A stretch of DNA of 64,000 bases from Plantibacter sp. ME-Dv--P-122b (lineage in GTDB: Bacteria > Actinomycetota > Actinomycetes > Actinomycetales > Microbacteriaceae), in assembly GCF_030209375.1 (NCBI RefSeq), contig NZ_JARVSC010000006.1, positions 1 to 64,000 of the forward strand, read 5' to 3'. Under the pieces are notes generated by a model. It had not been told where the DNA came from. It was given only the letters and a program-made list of their open reading frames with translations, and did no database searches. Below, one piece after another: positions 36,828-45,947 of the stretch (position 1 is the first letter of the stretch; each line of letters opens with the position of its first letter). Made by a program: the position numbers and the translations under genes.

Positions 36828-38417
36828 TCACACCCATGACGGCAACCAGGCGTGCAGGTGCCAGAACCAGTAGGGCACGGTGATGGCGGTCCACAGCGGA
36901 TACCAGAAGATGCTCAACAGCGTCGTGATGGTCACGAACACCCCGATGACGCCGACGCCGGCGAACCGTCGTTCCTCCGGATCATCGCGGGACCCGAGGA
37001 TCTTCCCGATCGCGAAGACGAGCGCCAGGATGAGGTACGGCTCGAAGACGATCGTGTAGAACTGGAACACCGTCCGGTTCAGGTAGAGCAGCCAGGGCAG
37101 GTATCCCGCTGCGACCCCGAGGACGATGAGCCCGACCTGCCACTCGCGGTAGCGGACGAGCCGGTAGACGCAGTACCCGAGCGCGACGGCGGCGCCCCAC
37201 CAGATGAGCGGGTTGCCGATCGAGGTGATCGCCGAGGAGCAGGCGTCCCACGCGCAGCCGTCGGTCCCGGTGGCGGGGGACTGGTAGTACATGCTCGTCG
37301 GCCGGATCATGAGCAGCCAGCCGAGCGGGTTCGCGGCGTACGGGTGCGGGGTGCTGAGGCCGACGTGGAAGCTGTAGGCGCTCTGGTGGTAGTGGAGGAG
37401 GCTCTGGAACCAGTGGGGGACCCAGGCGAAGGCGCCGGTCCAGGCGTTGCCCACCGCGTCCGCCCACTGGCGGTCGTACCCGCCGGACGTCCTGATCCAC
37501 CCGGTCCAGCTGGCGAGGTACACGACGGCGGCCACGGGGACGAGGGTCACGAAGGACACGGGGCCCTGCTTGAGGACCGCCGCGCTCGCCCACAGGCTGA
37601 GGCCCAGTCGGCGTCGGACCAGCAGATCCGTGACGATCACGTACACGCCGAACGCGGCGAGGAAGTACAGTCCGTTCCACTTGACCGCGGTGGCCGCGCC
37701 GAACGCGACCCCTGCGGCGAGCAGCCACGGCCGCCACCAGAGGACGGGACCCCAGGCCGGATCGGCGCCCCTCGCCCGGGCTGACGCAACCTTCGCCGCC
37801 AGGCGTGACGCGTGCCACGACCGGTCCAACAGGATCGCGCCGAATCCCGCCAGTACGAAGAACATGACGAAGTTGTCGAGCAGCGAGACCCGGGCCATGA
37901 CGATCGCGTGGCCGTCGATCGCGAACAGGAACCCGGCCAGGACGGCGAGGATCGAGGAGGTGAACAACCGCTTGGCGATGAGCGTGACGAGCAGGACCGC
38001 GAGCGTCCCGGCGATCACGGTGGAGATGCGCCACCCGGTGCTGTCGTCGATGCCGAACACGGCGATGCCGAGCGCGATCAGCCACTTGCCGAGTGGCGGG
38101 TGCACGACATAGGAGGGATTCGTGCTCGGGCTGCCCGCGTCGCCGTTCGCGAAGCCCTCGTCGGCCCCGTCCGGCCAGGTGCTCTCGTAGCCGTTCAGCC
38201 ACAGCGACCACGAGTCCTTGACGTAGAAGGTCTCGTCGAAGACGAGCGAGTGCGGGTGACCGAGGTTCCAGAACCGCAGCACGAACGCGAGGAGCGTCAC
38301 GGCGGCCGGGCCGCCCCAGATCCAGAGCTTCCGGCGGCGCTCGGTGCGGAGCATCCGCTCCCACCAGCGGTCGAGGCGGGATCCCGTCACAGGGGCTTCC
38401 AGAAGATCGACCGACAC
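36828..38417 (-). CDS. polyprenyl-phosphate mannose-protein mannosyltransferase (PMT)
   Basis: A 529-aa GT-C glycosyltransferase with 9-11 membrane helices. The first extracytoplasmic loop has the catalytic acidic pair in SLVFDETFYVKDSWSLW (about 57-73), and the C-terminal PMT_4TMC region includes YSFHVGLSTPHPYAANPLGW and YYLQ-type segments. Actinobacterial homologues (M. tuberculosis Rv1002c) O-mannosylate secreted proteins from polyprenyl-phosphate mannose. It is divergent from rsmI, with 41 bp between starts, the usual arrangement in actinobacteria. Confidence 0.94.
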   Translation of the reverse strand: MSVDLLEAPVTGSRLDRWWERMLRTERRRKLWIWGGPAAVTLLAFVLRFWNLGHPHSLVFDETFYVKDSWSLWLNGYESTWPDGADEGFANGDAGSPSTNPSYVVHPPLGKWLIALGIAVFGIDDSTGWRISTVIAGTLAVLLVTLIAKRLFTSSILAVLAGFLFAIDGHAIVMARVSLLDNFVMFFVLAGFGAILLDRSWHASRLAAKVASARARGADPAWGPVLWWRPWLLAAGVAFGAATAVKWNGLYFLAAFGVYVIVTDLLVRRRLGLSLWASAAVLKQGPVSFVTLVPVAAVVYLASWTGWIRTSGGYDRQWADAVGNAWTGAFAWVPHWFQSLLHYHQSAYSFHVGLSTPHPYAANPLGWLLMIRPTSMYYQSPATGTDGCAWDACSSAITSIGNPLIWWGAAVALGYCVYRLVRYREWQVGLIVLGVAAGYLPWLLYLNRTVFQFYTIVFEPYLILALVFAIGKILGSRDDPEERRFAGVGVIGVFVTITTLLSIFWYPLWTAITVPYWFWHLHAWLPSWV

Positions 38418-38458
38418 CGTCTCATCTAACCACCCCGACCGGATGGGAGACTGGTCCG

Positions 38459-39316
38459 GTGATCATCCTCGGAGCGACCCCCATCGGCAACCTCGGCGAT
38501 GCGTCGCCACGACTCCGGGAGGCGCTGGCCGCGGCGGAGGTCATCGTCGCCGAGGACACCCGGACGGCCATCCACCTGCTGCGCGCCCTCGGTGTGGAGT
38601 CGCGGCCGCGGCTCATCGCCATGCACGACCACAACGAGCGCGAACGTGCGGCCGAGATCGTCGACCTGGCCCGCGAGACCGACGTCCTCGTGCTCAGCGA
38701 CGCCGGTATGCCGACCGTGTCCGACCCCGGCTTCCACCTCGTCGACGCGGCCGCGGCCGCAGACGTCCAGGTCACGGCGATCCCGGGGCCGTCGGCGGTC
38801 GTGACGGCGCTCGCCGTGTCCGGCCTCGCGACGGACCGCTTCACCTTCGAGGGGTTCCTCCCGCGCAAGCCGGGCGACCGACGCAGCAGCCTCCGGGCCC
38901 TCGCGACCGAGCCGCGCACGATGGTGTTCTTCGAATCGCCCAACCGACTCGCCTCGTCCCTCGAGGACATCGCCTCCGTGCTCGGAGCCGATCGTCGCGT
39001 GGCGGTGTGCCGGGAGCTCACGAAGCTGTTCGAGGAGGTCAAGCGGGGAACGGCCGCTGAACTGGCCGAGTGGGCGTCCGGGGGTGTGAAAGGCGAGATC
39101 TGCATCGTCATCGCCGGTGCAGAGGCCGTCGAGGCCGATCCGGCCACCGCGCTCGAGCAGGTGCTCGCGCTCGTGGCCTCTGGCACGCGCCTGAAGGACG
39201 CCTCCAACGAGGTCGCCGAGGCCACCGGCCTCTCGAAGCGCGACCTGTACCAGGCGGCCCTCGCAGCCCGGCCCCCGAAGGCGTCGCCGGACGCGCAGGT
39301 GCGTCCCGCACCGTAA
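38459..39316 (+). CDS. rsmI: 16S rRNA (cytidine-1402-2'-O)-methyltransferase
   Basis: A 285-aa tetrapyrrole-methylase-fold enzyme that 2'-O-methylates C1402 of 16S rRNA at the decoding centre. N-terminal LGATPIGNLGDASPRLREAL, VAEDTR (about 29-34), the SAM loop LVLSDAGMPTVSDPG, IPGPSAVVTALAVSGL and GFLPRKPGDRRSSL are all standard. Start GTG at 38459, with GGGAGA 12 bases upstream. Next gene metG starts 41 bp later. Confidence 0.96.
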   Translation: MIILGATPIGNLGDASPRLREALAAAEVIVAEDTRTAIHLLRALGVESRPRLIAMHDHNERERAAEIVDLARETDVLVLSDAGMPTVSDPGFHLVDAAAAADVQVTAIPGPSAVVTALAVSGLATDRFTFEGFLPRKPGDRRSSLRALATEPRTMVFFESPNRLASSLEDIASVLGADRRVAVCRELTKLFEEVKRGTAAELAEWASGGVKGEICIVIAGAEAVEADPATALEQVLALVASGTRLKDASNEVAEATGLSKRDLYQAALAARPPKASPDAQVRPAP

Positions 39317-39357
39317 CAGGCACGGTGGTGACGCCCGCTCGTCCTAGGATTGACCCC

Positions 39358-40938
39358 ATGGCCGACGGCACCTCGTTCTACATCACCACGCCCATCTTCT
39401 ACGTCAACGACGCCCCGCATATCGGGCACGCCTACACGGAGGTGGCCGCGGACGTCCTCGCGCGCTGGCACCGCCAGGCCGGAGACCGCACCTGGTTCCT
39501 GACCGGGACCGACGAGCACGGCCAGAAGATCCTGCGCACGGCGACCGCGAACGGCGTGACGCCGAAGGAGTGGGCCGACAAGCTCGTCAGCGAGTCCTGG
39601 TACCCGCTGCTCGACACGATCGACATCTCGAACGACGACTTCATCCGCACGACGGACGAGCGGCACGAGCAGAACGTCCAGCTCTTCCTCCAGCGCCTGT
39701 ACGACGCCGGCTTCATCTACACCGGTGAGTTCGAGGGGTACTACTGCGTCGGCTGTGAGGAGTACAAGCAGGAGAGCGACCTCGTGCAGGGCACCGGCGA
39801 GTACGTCGGGCAGCTCGTGTGCGCGATCCACTCCAAGCCGGTCGAACTGCTCCAGGAGAGCAACTACTTCTTCCGGATGAGCGACTTCGCCGAGCGCCTG
39901 CTGGCCCTCTACGAGGAGCGCCCGGAGTTCGTGCAGCCGGAGTCGGCGCGGAACGAGGTCATCCAGTTCGTGCGCCAGGGGCTCAAGGACCTGTCCATCT
40001 CCCGCTCGACGTTCGACTGGGGCATCAAGGTGCCGTGGGACGAGAGCCACGTCGTCTACGTGTGGTTCGACGCCCTGCTCAACTACATCACCGCCGCCGG
40101 ATATGGCTCCGACGAGGAGGCGTTCGCCGAGCGCTGGCCCGCCACGCAGATCGTCGGCAAGGACATCCTGCGGTTCCACGCGGTCATCTGGCCGGCCATG
40201 CTCATGGCCGCCGGGCTCGAGGTCCCGAAGCGGGTCTTCGGTCACGGCTGGCTGCTCGTCGGCGGCGAGAAGATGTCGAAGTCGAAGCTCACCGGTATCG
40301 CACCGAGTGAGATCACCGACACCTTCGGCTCCGACGCGTTCCGCTACTACTTCATGCGCGCCATCGCCTTCGGGCAGGACGGTTCGTTCAGCTGGGAGGA
40401 CCTCTCCGCGCGGTACCAGGCGGAGCTCGCGAACGGCTTCGGCAACCTCGCGTCGCGCGTGCTCGCCATGGTGACGCGGTACTTCGACGGCGTCGTGCCG
40501 GCGAGCGGCCCCGCCGAGCCTGCAGACGTGGCCATCCAGGAGACGGTCGCCCGGGCTGCAGCCGACGCCGACGCCGCCATCGAGCGGCTCGCCATCCAGG
40601 ACGCGCTCGCGGCCATCTGGCGGATCGTCGACGAGCTGAACGGCTACATCACCGAGCAGGAGCCGTGGGCGCTCGCGAAGGACGAGGCCAAGCGGGAGCG
40701 GCTCGGCACCGTGCTCGCCACGGCGGTCGAAGGCCTGCGCGCGTTGTCGGTCCTGCTGCACCCCTTCGTTCCGAAGGCGACCACCAAGCTGTGGTCCGCC
40801 CTCGGCGCCGAAGCCGCCCTCGGCGAGCTCGGGGCACAACGCATCGGCGATGTCGGCACCTGGGGGCAGCTGCCCGCCGGCACCTCGGTTGCAGGGCTCG
40901 AGCCCCTGTTCCCGCGGATCGAGGCCGTCGCCGAATGA
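39358..40938 (+). CDS. metG: methionyl-tRNA synthetase
   Basis: A 526-aa class I aminoacyl-tRNA synthetase charging tRNA-Met. HIGH appears as APHIGHAYTE (19-28 region), the KMSKS loop as EKMSKSKLTG, and the connective peptide has the zinc-type cysteines CVGCEEYKQ. The C-terminal helical anticodon domain is present; the appended EMAP-like dimer domain of E. coli MetG is absent, as normal in actinobacteria. The ATG at 39358 is chosen because the Met-RS N-terminus (YITTPIFYVN) follows at once. Stop overlaps the tatD start (ATGA at 40935-40938). Confidence 0.97.
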   Translation: MADGTSFYITTPIFYVNDAPHIGHAYTEVAADVLARWHRQAGDRTWFLTGTDEHGQKILRTATANGVTPKEWADKLVSESWYPLLDTIDISNDDFIRTTDERHEQNVQLFLQRLYDAGFIYTGEFEGYYCVGCEEYKQESDLVQGTGEYVGQLVCAIHSKPVELLQESNYFFRMSDFAERLLALYEERPEFVQPESARNEVIQFVRQGLKDLSISRSTFDWGIKVPWDESHVVYVWFDALLNYITAAGYGSDEEAFAERWPATQIVGKDILRFHAVIWPAMLMAAGLEVPKRVFGHGWLLVGGEKMSKSKLTGIAPSEITDTFGSDAFRYYFMRAIAFGQDGSFSWEDLSARYQAELANGFGNLASRVLAMVTRYFDGVVPASGPAEPADVAIQETVARAAADADAAIERLAIQDALAAIWRIVDELNGYITEQEPWALAKDEAKRERLGTVLATAVEGLRALSVLLHPFVPKATTKLWSALGAEAALGELGAQRIGDVGTWGQLPAGTSVAGLEPLFPRIEAVAE

Positions 40939-41840
40939 GCGGGGGCGTCGCGCCGGATCCGGCCGTCACACCGCACCTGCGGCAACGCGAAGCGGGGGAG
41001 CGGAAGCAGCTGAGCTACCCCGAGGCACCTGAGACGCTGCCGGTCGCGGTCTACGACAACCACACGCACCTCGAGCACGCCGACGGCGACGCCCCGCTGA
41101 CCCCGTCCGAGCACTTGGACCGTGCGGCGTCCGTCGGGGTCCGCGGCATCGTGCAGGTCGGCACCGACGTCGAGACCTCCCGGTGGTCGGCGGCGATCGC
41201 CGCTCGGGACCCCCGCGTGCTCGCGGCGGTCGCGATCCACCCCAACGACGCACCGGACCTCGACCGCGCGGGCACCCTGGACGAGGCGCTGGCCGAGATC
41301 GATCGTCTGGCGGCGGAGCCTCGCGTCCGCGCCGTCGGCGAGACCGGCCTCGACTTCTTCCGCACCGAGGAGGACGGCCGCGCGGCGCAGTTCGCATCGT
41401 TCGAAGCGCACATCGCCATCGCGAAGCGCCACGGTGTCGCACTGCAGATCCACGATCGCGACGCCCACGACGAGGTCGTCGAGACGCTCCTGCGCGTGGG
41501 CGCTCCGGAACGCACCGTCTTCCACTGCTTCTCGGGCGGCCCGGAGCTCGCCGAGCTGTGCGCCGAGCACGGCTGGTACGCCTCCTTCGCCGGGACGGTC
41601 ACGTTCAAGAACGCCGCACCGCTGCGTGAGGCGCTCGCGATCATGCCCCGCGAGTTGATCATGGTCGAGACCGACGCGCCCTACCTCACGCCCGCCCCGT
41701 TCCGCGGTCGGCCGAACGCGCCGTACCTCCTCCCGTACACGGTGCGCGGCATGGCGGAGCACCTGGGCGAGGACGTCGCCGCGTTCGCGACGCAGCTCGC
41801 GTCCAACACCGAGCGCGTCTACGGCTCCTGGAGCGACTGA
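40935..41840 (+). CDS. tatD: TatD family metal-dependent deoxyribonuclease
   Basis: A 301-aa TIM-barrel metallohydrolase. Metal ligands are visible in DNHTHLEH, GETGLDFFR, LQIHDRDAHDE, FHCFSGGPEL and VETDAPYLTP; the last motif is the TatD hallmark. TatD enzymes are 3'-5' exonucleases in DNA repair. The first 35 residues (MSGGVAPDP to TLPVAVY) are extra compared with E. coli TatD, as in other actinobacteria. Coupled to metG by a 4-nt overlap. It is followed by 332 bp of hairpin repeats before rsmA. Confidence 0.94.
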   Translation: MSGGVAPDPAVTPHLRQREAGERKQLSYPEAPETLPVAVYDNHTHLEHADGDAPLTPSEHLDRAASVGVRGIVQVGTDVETSRWSAAIAARDPRVLAAVAIHPNDAPDLDRAGTLDEALAEIDRLAAEPRVRAVGETGLDFFRTEEDGRAAQFASFEAHIAIAKRHGVALQIHDRDAHDEVVETLLRVGAPERTVFHCFSGGPELAELCAEHGWYASFAGTVTFKNAAPLREALAIMPRELIMVETDAPYLTPAPFRGRPNAPYLLPYTVRGMAEHLGEDVAAFATQLASNTERVYGSWSD

Positions 41841-41858
41841 GCCCTCCCCTCCGTCGAC

Positions 41859-42132
41859 GCCAGCGCGGTGCGCTGGAGTGAGCGCGCCCCATGAGCCGCG
41901 AGCGCGCCCCTCCGGAGGCCCGCGCTCGAGGCTATGCCCCGCGCCCGAACCCGTTCGGCGGTGCTGACGCGAGCGCACCGCGCTGACGCCCGAACACCCG
42001 CGCTCACCCCGAGACCCGGCTTGCGCCAGCGCGGTGCGCTGGCGTGGGCGCGCCCTATGAGCGTGAGCGCGCCCCTCCGGAGGCCCGCGCTCGAGGCTAT
42101 GCCCCGCGCTCGGGCCAGCGCACCGCGCTGGC
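41859..42132. repeat. duplicated palindromic element between tatD and rsmA
   Basis: Two about 89-bp direct copies (41859-41947 and 42025-42113) each begin with the palindromic GCCAGCGCGGTGCGCTGG and contain GAGCGCGCCCCTCCGGAGG, whose ends pair with CCCGCGCTC to make a hairpin. A third, inverted GCCAGCGCACCGCGCTGGC lies at 42114-42132, and a degenerate one at 41967-41985. Short open frames here look non-coding. The 332-bp gap 41841-42172 holds nothing else except the rsmA ribosome binding site. Unrelated in sequence to the CTTCGACAGG repeat. Confidence 0.85.
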
Positions 42133-42172
42133 ATCGCCCAGGGGAGGCTCCACGATCAGGGATACTGGAGGG

Positions 42173-43024
42173 ATGACCGCCTCCGTCGCCCTGCTCGGCC
42201 CCGCCGAGATCCGAGATCTCGCCACCCTGCTGGACGTGACACCGACGAAGAAGCTCGGTCAGAACTTCGTCATCGACGCGAACACCGTCCGCAAGATCGT
42301 CTCGGTCGCGCATGTCGCGCCGGGCGACGTCGTCGTCGAGATCGGCCCCGGCCTCGGCTCGCTGACCCTCGGCCTGCTCGAGGCCGACGCGAGCGTCGTC
42401 GCCGTCGAGATCGACGGACGGCTCGCCAAGCAGCTGCCGCTCACCGTGGGGGAGATGGCACCGGGCATGATCGACCGGTTGTCGGTCGTCCACGAGGACG
42501 CGATGCGCATCGAGGAACTCCCCGCGCAGCCCAACCGACTCGTCGCCAACCTGCCGTACAACATCTCCGTGCCCGTCCTCCTACACTTCCTCGAGCACTT
42601 CACCTCACTCACGGCCGGTGTCGTCATGGTGCAGGCCGAGGTCGGCTACCGCCTCGCCGCGGTGCCCGGCAGCAAGGTCTACGGCGCCCCGAGCGCGAAG
42701 GCCGCCTGGTACGGTGCGTGGCGCATCGCCGGCCAGGTGAGCCGCCAGGTGTTCTGGCCGATCCCGAACGTCGACTCCGTGCTCGTCGGATTCGAGCGGC
42801 GGAGCGACGTCATCGGCACGGAGGAGGAGCGCATCAAGACCTTCGCGCTCATCGACGCGGCGTTCCAGCAGCGTCGCAAGATGCTCCGGCAGGCACTCGG
42901 GAGCGTCCTCGGCAGCTCCCAGGCCGCGACGGAGCAGGTGGAGGCCGCCGGGGTGAAGCCGACGGCCCGCGGCGAGGAGCTCACGGTCCACGACTTCCTG
43001 TCGATCGTGCGTGCGGGACGATAA
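42173..43024 (+). CDS. rsmA: 16S rRNA (adenine-1518/1519-N6)-dimethyltransferase
   Basis: A 283-aa KsgA/RsmA enzyme that dimethylates two adenines in the 3' hairpin of 16S rRNA. KKLGQNFVIDANTVRKIV is the N-terminal signature, EIGPGLGSLTLGLLE (55-69) the SAM loop, NLPYNISVP the catalytic N-L-P-Y motif, and WPIPNVDSVLV the C-terminal contact region. ATG at 42173 after GGAGGG. The upstream frame runs through repeat DNA and is not used. Confidence 0.97.
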   Translation: MTASVALLGPAEIRDLATLLDVTPTKKLGQNFVIDANTVRKIVSVAHVAPGDVVVEIGPGLGSLTLGLLEADASVVAVEIDGRLAKQLPLTVGEMAPGMIDRLSVVHEDAMRIEELPAQPNRLVANLPYNISVPVLLHFLEHFTSLTAGVVMVQAEVGYRLAAVPGSKVYGAPSAKAAWYGAWRIAGQVSRQVFWPIPNVDSVLVGFERRSDVIGTEEERIKTFALIDAAFQQRRKMLRQALGSVLGSSQAATEQVEAAGVKPTARGEELTVHDFLSIVRAGR

Positions 43025-43033
43025 CGTTGGCGC

Positions 43034-44101
43034 ATGACCGCTGATGCTCGATTCCCGCTGAACGTCCCCGACATCCACCGCCCGTACGCCGCGGCGGACG
43101 ACCGCTACGCGCGGAACGACTACCGCCAGGTCGGGACCTCGGGGCTCTTCCTCCCGCCGATCTCGCTCGGCCTCTGGTATAACTTCGGCGACAACCGGCC
43201 GTTCGACGGGCAGCGCGCGCTCCTGCGCCACGCATTCGACCACGGCATCACCCACTTCGACCTCGCGAACAACTACGGCCCGCCCTACGGTTCCGCCGAG
43301 ACGAACTTCGGTCGCATGATGCGCGAGGACTTCGGTCCGTACCGCAACGAGCTCATCATCTCCTCGAAGGCCGGCTACGACTTCTGGCCAGGCCCGTACG
43401 GCAACTTCGGTTCGAAGAAGTACCTGACTGCGAGCCTCGACGAGTCGCTCGAGCGGATGGGTCTCGACTACGTCGACGTCTTCTACTCGCACCGGGTCGA
43501 CGAGGTCACGCCCATCGAGGAGACCGTGGGCGCGCTCGACGCGATCGTGCGCACCGGCAAAGCCCTGTACGTCGGCATCTCGTCGTACTCGGGCGAGCGG
43601 ACCGCCGCCGCACACGCCGTCGCTCGCGAACTCGGCACGCCGCTCGTGATCCACCAGCCGTCGTACTCGATCCTCAACCGCTGGGTCGAGGACGGCCTCA
43701 CCGAGGTGCTGACCGAGACCGGCCTCGGCGCCATCGCCTTCGTGCCGCTCGCGCAAGGCCTGCTCACCGACAAGTACCTCGGCGACGGCCCGGCCGAACG
43801 TGCGACGAACCGGCCGTCCCTGCCCGACCGCCAGGTGAGCGAGGAGATGGCGACCCGCCTCCGGTCGCTCAACGACATCGCCGTGGAGCGCGGGCAGACC
43901 CTCGCGCAGATGTCGCTCGCCTGGGTCCTGAACAACCCCGCCATCACCTCCGCCCTCATCGGCGCCTCCCGCCCCGAGCAACTCGACGAGAACCTGGCGG
44001 CGCTCGACGGCCCCGCGTTCACGACCGAGGAGCTCGAGGAGATCGACCGACTCGCGGAGGGCGCCGACGTCAACATCTGGGCGGACTCCTCCGACAAGTG
44101 A
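43034..44101 (+). CDS. aldo/keto reductase, YghZ-like (L-glyceraldehyde-3-phosphate reductase)
   Basis: A 355-aa AKR14-type reductase resembling E. coli YghZ, which reduces L-glyceraldehyde 3-phosphate and methylglyoxal. N-terminus PYAAADDRYARNDYRQVGTS; catalytic Asp in HFDLANNYGPPYGSAE, Tyr in the same motif, Lys in ISSKAGYDFWPGPYG, His in YSHRVD. The C-terminal NADPH clamp is ALIGASRPEQLDENLAAL. Nine bp after rsmA and 40 bp before ispE, so it sits inside the rsmA-ispE operon, where it is not usual. Substrate is by homology only. Confidence 0.92.
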   Translation: MTADARFPLNVPDIHRPYAAADDRYARNDYRQVGTSGLFLPPISLGLWYNFGDNRPFDGQRALLRHAFDHGITHFDLANNYGPPYGSAETNFGRMMREDFGPYRNELIISSKAGYDFWPGPYGNFGSKKYLTASLDESLERMGLDYVDVFYSHRVDEVTPIEETVGALDAIVRTGKALYVGISSYSGERTAAAHAVARELGTPLVIHQPSYSILNRWVEDGLTEVLTETGLGAIAFVPLAQGLLTDKYLGDGPAERATNRPSLPDRQVSEEMATRLRSLNDIAVERGQTLAQMSLAWVLNNPAITSALIGASRPEQLDENLAALDGPAFTTEELEEIDRLAEGADVNIWADSSDK

Positions 44102-44141
44102 CGCGGTCTGAGGCGCCTGCTCGATCGACTAACTTGGAACA

Positions 44142-45080
44142 ATGACCACCGAGGCCATCCTCAAGCACGTCCACGTGCGAGCACCGGGGAAGATCAACGT
44201 CTTCCTCAAAGTCGGCGAAGTGATGGACGACGGCTACCACGACGTCGCGACCGCGTACCAGGCGATCTCGCTGTACGAGGACGTGCACGCGTACCCGGCC
44301 GACGACTTCAGTGTGTCGTTCTCCGGCTCGGTGGACGTGTCGGGTGTGCCGACCGACACGAGCAACCTCGCCATCCGCGCCGCGAAGGCCCTCGCGAGAC
44401 GGACCGGGTACCGCGGCGGTGTCCGGCTCGAGATCGAGAAGCACGTCCCGGTCGCCGGCGGGATGGGCGGCGGCTCAGCCGACGCCGCGGCCACGCTGCT
44501 CGCCTGTGACGCCCTCTGGGGGACCGAACGCAGCCGCGACGACCTCCTGGCGCTGGCGGCACGCCTCGGCGCCGACGTGCCCTTCGCCCTGCTCGGCGGC
44601 ACCGCGGTCGGCACCGGCCGCGGCGACCAACTGAGCAGCGCGTTGGCCAAGGGGCAGTTCGAGTGGGTGCTCGCCCTCGCCGACTTCGGCATGTCGACCC
44701 CGCAGGTCTACCAGGAGCTCGACGCCCACCGGGCGCGGCACATCCTCGACATCTCTCCGTCCGGTCGCCAGCCGACGGTCGACGCCGCGGTGCTCCAGGC
44801 GTTGCGGGCGGGCGACGCCCACCTCCTCGGAGAGGTCCTCTACAACGACCTGCAGGCCGCTGCGCTGCAGCTGCGCCCGGTGCTGGGCGAGGTGCTCGAG
44901 TTCGGCGACTCCCAGGGCGCCCTCGGCAGCCTCGTCTCCGGCTCCGGCCCGACGATCGCCTTCCTGGCGGCCGACACCGACGACGCCGTCGAACTGCAGG
45001 TGACGCTCGCCTCGCACGGGCTGAAGGTCATCCGTGCCCACGGGCCGGTCCACGGCGCCCGCATCGTCTCGCAGAGCTGA
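44142..45080 (+). CDS. ispE: 4-diphosphocytidyl-2-C-methyl-D-erythritol kinase
   Basis: A 312-aa GHMP kinase of the MEP isoprenoid pathway. [13 protein letters not shown] (13-25) holds the substrate Lys, [20 protein letters not shown] (about 106-125) the ATP loop, and [13 protein letters not shown] the third GHMP motif. Cytoplasmic. Last gene of the rsmI-ispE run; a terminator follows at 45102. In related actinobacteria an ABC-F gene usually follows ispE directly; here a 10-kb lipid-gene block lies between (my recollection of gene order, not computed). Confidence 0.96.
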   Translation: MTTEAILKHVHVRAPGKINVFLKVGEVMDDGYHDVATAYQAISLYEDVHAYPADDFSVSFSGSVDVSGVPTDTSNLAIRAAKALARRTGYRGGVRLEIEKHVPVAGGMGGGSADAAATLLACDALWGTERSRDDLLALAARLGADVPFALLGGTAVGTGRGDQLSSALAKGQFEWVLALADFGMSTPQVYQELDAHRARHILDISPSGRQPTVDAAVLQALRAGDAHLLGEVLYNDLQAAALQLRPVLGEVLEFGDSQGALGSLVSGSGPTIAFLAADTDDAVELQVTLASHGLKVIRAHGPVHGARIVSQS

Positions 45081-45101
45081 GACGCGGCCCGCACGACACG
45101 A

Positions 45102-45135
45102 AGCAGCCCCGGTCGGAGATCCGACCGGGGCTGCT
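45102..45135 (+). terminator. bidirectional hairpin terminator
   Basis: A perfect 15-bp GC-rich stem (45102-45116 with 45121-45135) and a 4-base loop lie between the ispE stop (45080) and the stop of the convergent diiron-protein gene (45153). No U-tract. Serves both directions. Confidence 0.87.
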
Positions 45136-45152
45136 GTGCCAGGCGGCGCGGT

Positions 45153-45947
45153 TCAGGCCGCGACGCCGCGCACGCGGAGCGAGTTCTCGATGATCGTGAG
45201 CCCCTCCATGCCGGGGAGCTTGGCGATGTGCCCGTCGATGCGGCGCACCTCGGCCAGCCCGTCCTCGTCGCCGAAGAGGTGCCCCATGACGTGAGTGACC
45301 TCGGAGTCGGGCATGACGCCGGAACCGACGGGACCCCACACCTTGCGGAGTAGGAAGCGGGTGAGTCGACGTGCGCTCTTCGACGACTCCAGGCGTGCCT
45401 TCGCCTGGCTCGCGTAGAACGCCACGTGACGCGTCTCCTGCTTCGCGATGCGCTTGAGGAGCACCGAGAGCACCGGGTGCCGCTCCAACTGCGCGAGGCG
45501 GGTGTACGCGGCGGTCGCCGACCACTCGTTCGCGGCGCCCCAGCTCATGTGCACCGCGATGAAGTCGGTGCCGACGAGGTTGCCGAGGATGGACTGCTTG
45601 ATGGGGTCGAGGCGGTCCTTCCAGCCGAGCTTCAGGCGCGTCGCCTTGAGCTCGTCGAAGTCGACCGTGATGTCGTGGGCGGCGAGGACGGCGGCGAGCG
45701 CCTCCCCGTGCCAGAACTCCTCACGGTTCCACATCGTCATGAACGCGCCGACCTCGTCGTCCTCATGGGACGGCGTCATGAGCATGTCGCGCAGGTAGCA
45801 GACCGTGTGGTACTCGATGTCGCACATGTAGCGCAGGCTGCGCAGGGTGGAAGCGGGGAGCGGGTTCGTCTTGAACTCGTCGAAGTCGAGGTCGCTCCAG
45901 TTCACCGAGACGCTCGTCTCGGTGAACTTGTCGATGTCAAACGCCAT
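45153..45947 (-). CDS. ferritin-like diiron protein, acyl-ACP desaturase-like
   Basis: A 264-aa soluble helical protein with a complete carboxylate-bridged diiron site: Glu45 (DIEYH), Glu77 and His80 (EEFWH), Glu141 (ANEWS), Glu171 and His174 (ETRH). The spacing E-31-ExxH and E-29-ExxH is that of ferritin-like oxidases and acyl-ACP desaturases. It probably activates O2 for desaturation or oxidation of a lipid chain; substrate unknown. Its start overlaps the end of the acyl-reductase gene by 11 bp, so it is third in a three-gene operon. It is paralogous to the first gene of that operon. A plasmalogen-forming desaturation is one possibility (inference). Confidence 0.82.
   Translation of the reverse strand: MAFDIDKFTETSVSVNWSDLDFDEFKTNPLPASTLRSLRYMCDIEYHTVCYLRDMLMTPSHEDDEVGAFMTMWNREEFWHGEALAAVLAAHDITVDFDELKATRLKLGWKDRLDPIKQSILGNLVGTDFIAVHMSWGAANEWSATAAYTRLAQLERHPVLSVLLKRIAKQETRHVAFYASQAKARLESSKSARRLTRFLLRKVWGPVGSGVMPDSEVTHVMGHLFGDEDGLAEVRRIDGHIAKLPGMEGLTIIENSLRVRGVAA

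Noticed and set aside
41934-42176. 80-aa frame in the tatD-rsmA gap
   Set aside because: It is a translation of the hairpin repeats and lacks a start context.
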